Assembly: GCA_002346435.1 (NCBI GenBank)
Contig: DDZT01000051.1
Coordinates: forward strand, 1-10,230
DNA length: 10,230 nt
Source: Anaerolineales bacterium UBA3001
GTDB lineage: Bacteria > Chloroflexota > Anaerolineae > Anaerolineales > UBA11657
Direction of reading: 5' to 3'
Below, in pieces: positions 5,991 through 10,230 of this stretch. Numbering within the stretch: position 1 is the first letter of the stretch; every line of letters begins with the position of its first letter. The notes beneath the pieces were generated by a model that worked only from the letters and a program-made list of their open reading frames with translations, searched no databases and was not told the origin of the DNA. A program made the position numbers and the translations under genes.

Positions 5991-7416
5991 TTATCATGTA
6001 GTGGGTTCGATCGAGCATGCACTTGAGCTATTAAATGAGAATGGTGCAAGCGCACGAATAATAGCAGGTGGCACCGATATGATTATAGAGTTGGATCGTA
6101 AAATGCGTCCAGGTGTTGATACTCTTATTGATATTACTCGTGTGCCTGGCCTAGATGAAATATCGCGCGATTCATCAGGAATCATACGTCTGGGTCCCCT
6201 GGTTACACATAATCAGTGTGCGGCCTCTGATGTCTTACGTCATCATGCTTTGCCATTAGCACAAGCTTGCTGGGAGGTAGGAGCACCACAAATTAGAAAC
6301 CGATCCACTATTGCGGGGAATTTGATTACAGCATCGCCTGCAAATGACACAATAACTCCGTTAGTCGCGCTAAATGGAGTAGTGACTTTGTCGTCTATTA
6401 CTGGACAGCGCAAGGTCAAACTAACAGACTTTTACCTAGGGGTGCGTAAGACTGTAATGCGTTTTGATGAAATTATGACCTCCATAGAATTTCCCAGTTT
6501 GTTGAAGAATGAAATTGGCATTTTTCAAAAGCTAGGTTTGCGTAGAGCTCAGGCGATTGCAGTGGTAAATATTTGTGCAATTTTGCAGTTAGATAAGACC
6601 AATAATATATTATGTAGAGAATCAAGGATTGCGCTGGGATCAATAGCTCCGACTATCATTAGGATGGAGAATGCAGAAAAGGTATTGAAAGGACATGAAC
6701 TGAATCCGGAGACCATTGAACAGGCTGCAATACTAACTTCGAAAGATGTGATGCCTATCGATGATCTAAGGAGTTCTGCAGATTACAGAAGGAATATGGT
6801 TAAAGTTCTGACTCGTCGTGCTCTTTCTTGTATATTGAACAATGATGTAGTAGGTAGTTTTCCTGATGAACCCGTACTTCTTGGAGGTGGCCTTGCAATA
6901 CATAATAAGTCATTCACCCCTAGATCTTGGCTCACAAATGACATACATTTGGATCGTCCAATAATTACAAGAGTTAATGGCAATAAACATGAAGTAATTG
7001 GTGCTAGCAATAAAACTCTTATGAATATGTTAAGGGATGATCTTGGATTGATAGGTACCAAAGAGGGTTGTAGTGAGGGTGAATGTGGTGCATGTACTGT
7101 CCATTTGGATGGTGCAGCAGTTATGTCGTGCTTGGTTCCAGCACCTCGTGCGCACGGAGCAGATATAGTCACCATTGAAGGTATCGCGGATGGGGATGGC
7201 TTGCATCCGCTTCAGCAAGCATTCATAGATAGTGGTGCTGTGCAATGTGGCTATTGTACTCCAGGTTTGTTGATGTCAGGAGTAAAACTATTGTCAGAGT
7301 TTGCAAGCCCGAGTCGTAGTAATGCTGAGCAAGCTATAACAGGCAATTTATGTCGCTGCACCGGCTATTACAAGATATTTGATGCCATTGACCGTGCTGC
7401 CAAATCTATGAGTTAA
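5980..7416 (+). CDS. Molybdenum hydroxylase FAD and [2Fe-2S] subunit (CoxM-CoxS type fusion)
   Basis: This 478-residue protein joins two electron-transfer subunits of the xanthine dehydrogenase/CO dehydrogenase family. The FAD domain covers about 1-285: AGGTD (29-33) and STIAGN (109-114) are the two pyrophosphate/FAD loops, and about 175-285 is the flavoprotein C-terminal domain. After a linker of about 40 residues come the iron-sulfur domains. The plant-ferredoxin-like cluster uses Cys364, 369, 372 and 384 (CxxxxCxxC...C). The helical cluster uses Cys423, 426, 458 and 460 (CGYC...CRC). All eight ligands are present, so electrons can pass from the Mo subunit via both clusters to FAD. Xanthine dehydrogenases normally have [2Fe-2S] first; here FAD is first, as if adjacent coxM and coxS genes had fused. 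The ATG start has a good ribosome binding site. The catalytic subunit gene follows after 19 bp. Confidence 0.95.
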   Translation: MWRDYHVVGSIEHALELLNENGASARIIAGGTDMIIELDRKMRPGVDTLIDITRVPGLDEISRDSSGIIRLGPLVTHNQCAASDVLRHHALPLAQACWEVGAPQIRNRSTIAGNLITASPANDTITPLVALNGVVTLSSITGQRKVKLTDFYLGVRKTVMRFDEIMTSIEFPSLLKNEIGIFQKLGLRRAQAIAVVNICAILQLDKTNNILCRESRIALGSIAPTIIRMENAEKVLKGHELNPETIEQAAILTSKDVMPIDDLRSSADYRRNMVKVLTRRALSCILNNDVVGSFPDEPVLLGGGLAIHNKSFTPRSWLTNDIHLDRPIITRVNGNKHEVIGASNKTLMNMLRDDLGLIGTKEGCSEGECGACTVHLDGAAVMSCLVPAPRAHGADIVTIEGIADGDGLHPLQQAFIDSGAVQCGYCTPGLLMSGVKLLSEFASPSRSNAEQAITGNLCRCTGYYKIFDAIDRAAKSMS

Positions 7417-7435
7417 GAGATAAAACTATATCGAT

Positions 7436-9640
7436 ATGACCAGTAAAATTGGCGTAGATGTCTCCCGAATTGATGCACTCGATAAAGTAACTGGGAAAGC
7501 ACTGTTTCCAGCAGATTTGATGTCTTCTGACATGCTGCACATGAAGATATTGTTTGCAGGACGGCCACATGCTAGAGTCAGGAGCATTGATGTAGGCAAA
7601 GCAGAATCTTGTCCAGGAGTGATAGCTATATTGACTGCTTCAGATGTGCCCGTTAACGAATATGGTTTGATCAATTGTGACCAACCTGTGTTGGTTGGTC
7701 CTGGTTCGAACAAGAAGGGTGCAGATACCGCTAGATTTGTAGGAGATCAAATAGCTTTAGTTGTTGCGGAAACGGAAGAAGCAGCTATTAAAGCTCGTGA
7801 TGATATTTTGGTTGATTGGGTTGACTTGCCGGTTATTACTGATCCATACGAGGCCATGAAGCCAGATGCCCCAATGTTGTTTGAGTCCCGAGACTCAAAC
7901 ATTATTAAACATAATAAGATTAGAGCAGGTGATGTGGAAGGTGCATGGAAGAATTGTGAAGTTATAGTCGAGAGTATTTATCATACTCCATGGCAAGAGC
8001 ATGCTTACTTGCAGCCTGAAGCTGGAATATCTTACATTGATTCTGATGGGAGAATAACAGTGGAGGTTGCAGGACAATGGGTGCATGAAGAGCAAAAACA
8101 AATTGCCCATGCACTTGGATTAACTGTAGATCAAGTGAGGGTTATTCACCCGGCAATTGGTGGTGCATTTGGAGGTAGGGAGGATGTATCAGTGCAGATA
8201 GTTTTAGCATTAGCATCGTGGCATCTGCATGAGCGTGGAATAAGTCGTCCGGTCAAGATTGTTTGGAGCCGTGAAGAATCAATCTTGGGTCATCACAAAC
8301 GTCATCCATACAATATTCACGCAAAATGGGGTGCTGCTTCTGACGGTAGTATTCTGGCAGCTGAGGTCAAGATGGTAGCTGACGCTGGTGCCTATGAATA
8401 CACATCGGCAAAGGTCTTGGGCAATGCAACTCTACAGTCTACTGGTCCTTATGATATACCAAACGTCAGTGTTGATGCTTATGCTGTTTACACAAACAAC
8501 GTGCCAAGTGGTGCTTTCAGGGGTTTTGGAGGTCCTCAGGGTGCATTTGCTGCAGAAAGTCAGGTTAATAAATTAGCAGATAAATTGGGTATAGATGTGG
8601 TTGAAATGCGCCGGCGCAATCTTATTAGTGATGGTTCTATAGGTCAGTTCAAGTCTGTATATCCGGAGGGAGTTACAATTAGGCAGGTAGTGGAAGAATG
8701 TGCTGATAGGTCAAATTGGCCAATTACTCAGGTGGACAATTCGTTGCCATCTAACATACGTAAGGGTTATGGGTTTGCATGTGCATTAAAGAATGTTGGA
8801 TTTTCGTTTGGTTTTCCGGAAGAGTGTTGGGCTAAGGTTGAACTGCATGGTGGATCAGAAATAGAAAGAGTGGTTTTACATCATGCTGGGGCAGAATGTG
8901 GTCAGGGTGCACACACTGTTTTTGTACAAATGACAGCTGAAGCGTGTGGGGTTCCGATTGAGTGTATTCAGCTTGAAGCTGCGGATTCAGCTTTAACAAA
9001 AAATTCAGGTAGTGCATCTGCATCGAGATTGACCTTTATGGCAGGAAATAGTATTCGTGGTGCCGTTGATTTGGCGTTAGAGAATTGGCAATCAGAGGAA
9101 CGACCAGCAATTGGAGAATATAAATTTGTACCTCGGCAAACTACAGCTTTAGATACAGAAACTGGAGAGTGCGACCCAAACATAACATATGGGTATGTTG
9201 CTCAGAGAGTGATTGTTGAAGTGGATATTGAAACGGGTCATATAAGGGTTGTAGATGTTATGTCAGTAGATGACGTTGGTAGGGCAATTAATCCTATACA
9301 GGTAGCAGGTCAAATTGAGGGTGCTGTAGTTCAGGCACATGGGTACACCTTGCTAGAGAATTTGGTTTCACGAGATGGATACATAGAAACCGCGCAATTT
9401 TCTAACTATTTAATTCCTACTTCACTAGATGTTCCTGAGCGTGTCGAAGCGGTGATACTTGAGTATTCAGACCCACAAGGTCCTTGGGGTCTAAGAGGAG
9501 TGGCTGAGATGCCATTTTTGCCGTACGCTCCAGCTCTTATTGCAGCTGTACATGATGCAACTGGAATATGGTTTGATGAATTCCCGCTCATTCCTGAGAG
9601 AGTATTAAGAGGTATTGACCATTCAGTATATGGCGAGTGA
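7436..9640 (+). CDS. Molybdopterin-binding catalytic subunit of a xanthine dehydrogenase-family hydroxylase
   Basis: The 734 residues match the family's large subunit, which binds Mo-pterin and hydroxylates N-heterocycles or aldehydes with oxygen from water. Landmarks are the N-terminal alpha/beta domain (RIDALDKVTGKALFPADL), QEHAYLQPEA (187-196), Gln214, GGAFGGRED (242-250), GAFRGFGGPQ (359-368), ECGQGAHT (487-494), the cofactor-contacting SGSASASR (524-531) and GVAEMPFLP (688-696). Aligned from memory to bovine xanthine oxidase, Gln214, Phe245, Glu249, Phe364 and Glu691 correspond to Gln767, Phe798, Glu802, Phe914 and catalytic Glu1261. Asn330 sits at Arg880. The CO dehydrogenase AYxCSFR loop is absent. 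There is no Tat signal, so it is cytoplasmic. The gene is preceded by a weak AAGAGA at 7415-7420 and overlaps the next gene by 11 bp. The class is certain; the substrate is unknown. Confidence 0.95.
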   Translation: MTSKIGVDVSRIDALDKVTGKALFPADLMSSDMLHMKILFAGRPHARVRSIDVGKAESCPGVIAILTASDVPVNEYGLINCDQPVLVGPGSNKKGADTARFVGDQIALVVAETEEAAIKARDDILVDWVDLPVITDPYEAMKPDAPMLFESRDSNIIKHNKIRAGDVEGAWKNCEVIVESIYHTPWQEHAYLQPEAGISYIDSDGRITVEVAGQWVHEEQKQIAHALGLTVDQVRVIHPAIGGAFGGREDVSVQIVLALASWHLHERGISRPVKIVWSREESILGHHKRHPYNIHAKWGAASDGSILAAEVKMVADAGAYEYTSAKVLGNATLQSTGPYDIPNVSVDAYAVYTNNVPSGAFRGFGGPQGAFAAESQVNKLADKLGIDVVEMRRRNLISDGSIGQFKSVYPEGVTIRQVVEECADRSNWPITQVDNSLPSNIRKGYGFACALKNVGFSFGFPEECWAKVELHGGSEIERVVLHHAGAECGQGAHTVFVQMTAEACGVPIECIQLEAADSALTKNSGSASASRLTFMAGNSIRGAVDLALENWQSEERPAIGEYKFVPRQTTALDTETGECDPNITYGYVAQRVIVEVDIETGHIRVVDVMSVDDVGRAINPIQVAGQIEGAVVQAHGYTLLENLVSRDGYIETAQFSNYLIPTSLDVPERVEAVILEYSDPQGPWGLRGVAEMPFLPYAPALIAAVHDATGIWFDEFPLIPERVLRGIDHSVYGE
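7679..7700. repeat. 8-bp GC-rich stem with 6-nt loop in the Mo subunit gene
   Basis: GACCAACC (7679-7686) and GGTTGGTC (7693-7700) are perfect reverse complements around a 6-nt loop, in codons for residues 82-89. It is a plausible mRNA hairpin of unknown meaning. Confidence 0.4.
7878..7901. repeat. 10-bp perfect stem with CCGA tetraloop in the Mo subunit gene
   Basis: TGTTTGAGTC (7878-7887) and GACTCAAACA (7892-7901) pair perfectly around CCGA. Beyond one mismatch, four more pairs, one of them G-U, extend the stem to about 7873-7906. No T-run follows, so it is not a standard terminator. It lies in codons for about residues 148-155. Confidence 0.6.
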
Positions 9641-10230
9641 TCACGTCACTATTGTAGTACGTGGCGGTGGAGACATTGCAACTGGGTCTATTTATAGACT
9701 GTATAAGTCTGGGTTTTCAATTGTTGTATTAGAAATTGAGAGTCCGCGAGTTGTTAGAAGAGAAGTCGCTGCGGCTCAATGTATATTTGTTGGCCAGCAT
9801 TTTGTGGAAGGTGTTTGTTTTGAAAAGACTGACATAGGCAAAATTGATAATTTGTCTCCAGGAGCAATACCTGTAGTAATAGATCCTGGTGGACATAGTA
9901 TTAGTGAAATCAATCCTAGTGTGGTGGTTGATGCGCGAATGCTAAAAAGAAACATAGATACTACTAATGAATTAGCTGATTTAGTCGTAGGATTAGGGCC
10001 GGGATTTATCGTTGGAGATCATTGTGATGTTGTTGTAGAGACTCAACGGGGACATAGACTGGGAAGAGTATATTCGCAACAAGGTGTAGGTGCCATTCCT
10101 GATACTAGAGTGCCAGAAGAAGTGAATGGTTATTCCAATGAACGCGTTCTAAGGGCTCCATGTTCAGGCAAAATGCAATCGCAAAAGACTAATATAGGAG
10201 ACATGGTCTCAAAAGGCGAAACAATTGCTA
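9630..10230 (+). CDS. yqeB: EF2563/YqeB-family selenium-dependent molybdenum hydroxylase system protein (partial, 3' end missing)
   Basis: The first 200 residues are visible. Hallmarks of the EF2563 family are the Rossmann-like start VVRGGGDIATGSIYRL (9-24), SGF (27-29), the EIESPRVVRREV region (35-46), VVIDPGG (82-88), VVDARMLKRNID (99-110), GLGPGF (121-126), VVETQRGHRLGRV (135-147) and VLRAPCSGKM (173-182). IGDMVSKGETIA (189-200) follows and resembles a biotinyl/lipoyl-like barrel. The family is about 260 residues long, so some 60 are missing. It is named for co-occurrence with selenium-dependent molybdenum hydroxylases and is thought to act in maturation of their labile selenium-containing Mo site; its exact reaction is not established to my knowledge. 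The ATG overlaps the Mo subunit gene by 11 bp; AAGAGG at 9607-9612 is rather far upstream. A TTG at 9615 is an in-frame but poorer start. Confidence 0.88.
   Translation, partial: MASDHVTIVVRGGGDIATGSIYRLYKSGFSIVVLEIESPRVVRREVAAAQCIFVGQHFVEGVCFEKTDIGKIDNLSPGAIPVVIDPGGHSISEINPSVVVDARMLKRNIDTTNELADLVVGLGPGFIVGDHCDVVVETQRGHRLGRVYSQQGVGAIPDTRVPEEVNGYSNERVLRAPCSGKMQSQKTNIGDMVSKGETIA

Noticed and set aside
6783..7175. 130-codon open frame on the minus strand opposite the [2Fe-2S] region
   Set aside because: It is antisense to conserved iron-sulfur ligand codons, and its translation has no recognisable motif.
8607..8618. 12-bp perfect palindrome TGCGCCGGCGCA, and AATTGGCCAATT at 8714-8725
   Set aside because: Spacer-free palindromes of this length are expected a few times in 10 kb, and the first falls in codons for the conserved Met-Arg-Arg-Arg-Asn stretch. 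Without a loop they are poor RNA hairpins.
7436..9640. Aerobic CO dehydrogenase large subunit (CoxL)
   Set aside because: The form I loop AYxCSFR and the form II AYxGAGR-type loop are both missing. The position reads GAFRGFGGPQ, as in xanthine dehydrogenases, so there is no Cys for a Cu-S-Mo site.
9638..9640. TGA of the Mo subunit gene as a selenocysteine codon
   Set aside because: The protein is already full length for its family at this stop and a new gene begins in another frame. Selenium in this enzyme class is not carried as selenocysteine.

Overview
This window looks like a chromosomal segment of an AT-leaning bacterium (about 40% GC by eye). It is very densely coded: eleven genes, two of them cut by the window edges, with only two intergenic gaps of note (536-605 and 2833-2880). 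My best guess for the host is Chloroflexota, possibly the Dehalococcoidia/SAR202 side. This rests on the zinc-ribbon/TM/Thr-Pro-linker/LysM protein, a style common in that phylum, on apparently leaderless promoters and on the presence of a molybdenum hydroxylase. It is an inference from style, not from a marker gene.

Left part (1-2832). maf (minus strand, partial) is divergent from trmD (plus strand). The 70-bp gap between them carries two back-to-back extended -10 elements placed so that transcription should begin at the start codons (leaderless mRNAs). trmD runs with short overlaps into a metallo-beta-lactamase-fold hydrolase (10-bp overlap) and then an HD-domain phosphohydrolase (ATGA overlap).

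Middle part (2881-5990). A third apparent leaderless promoter starts a membrane-anchored LysM protein with a cytoplasmic zinc ribbon. It is followed almost without gaps by an aspartate/glutamate-racemase-family enzyme (GTG start), a PaaI-type hotdog thioesterase and a CYTH-domain phosphohydrolase/cyclase-family protein (GTG start).

Right part (5980-10230). A molybdenum hydroxylase is encoded by two genes: one polypeptide carrying the FAD domain followed by the two [2Fe-2S] domains, and a separate molybdopterin catalytic subunit. An overlapping, window-truncated gene of the EF2563/YqeB family follows, a family associated with selenium-dependent molybdenum hydroxylase systems. The catalytic subunit has the xanthine-oxidase-type GAFRGFGGPQ loop, not a CO-dehydrogenase loop. 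By my alignment the purine-anchoring Arg (bovine Arg880) is Asn, so the substrate is open. The tight packing suggests that 2881 to the right edge is one transcript. The racemase, thioesterase and hydroxylase could then be steps of one catabolic route, but the sequence does not prove this.

Several perfect inverted repeats with arms of 8-10 bp lie inside coding regions, three of them within 730 bp around the LysM/racemase junction. No tRNA, rRNA, CRISPR array, insertion sequence or clear terminator was seen. No stretch over 300 bases lacks a gene.
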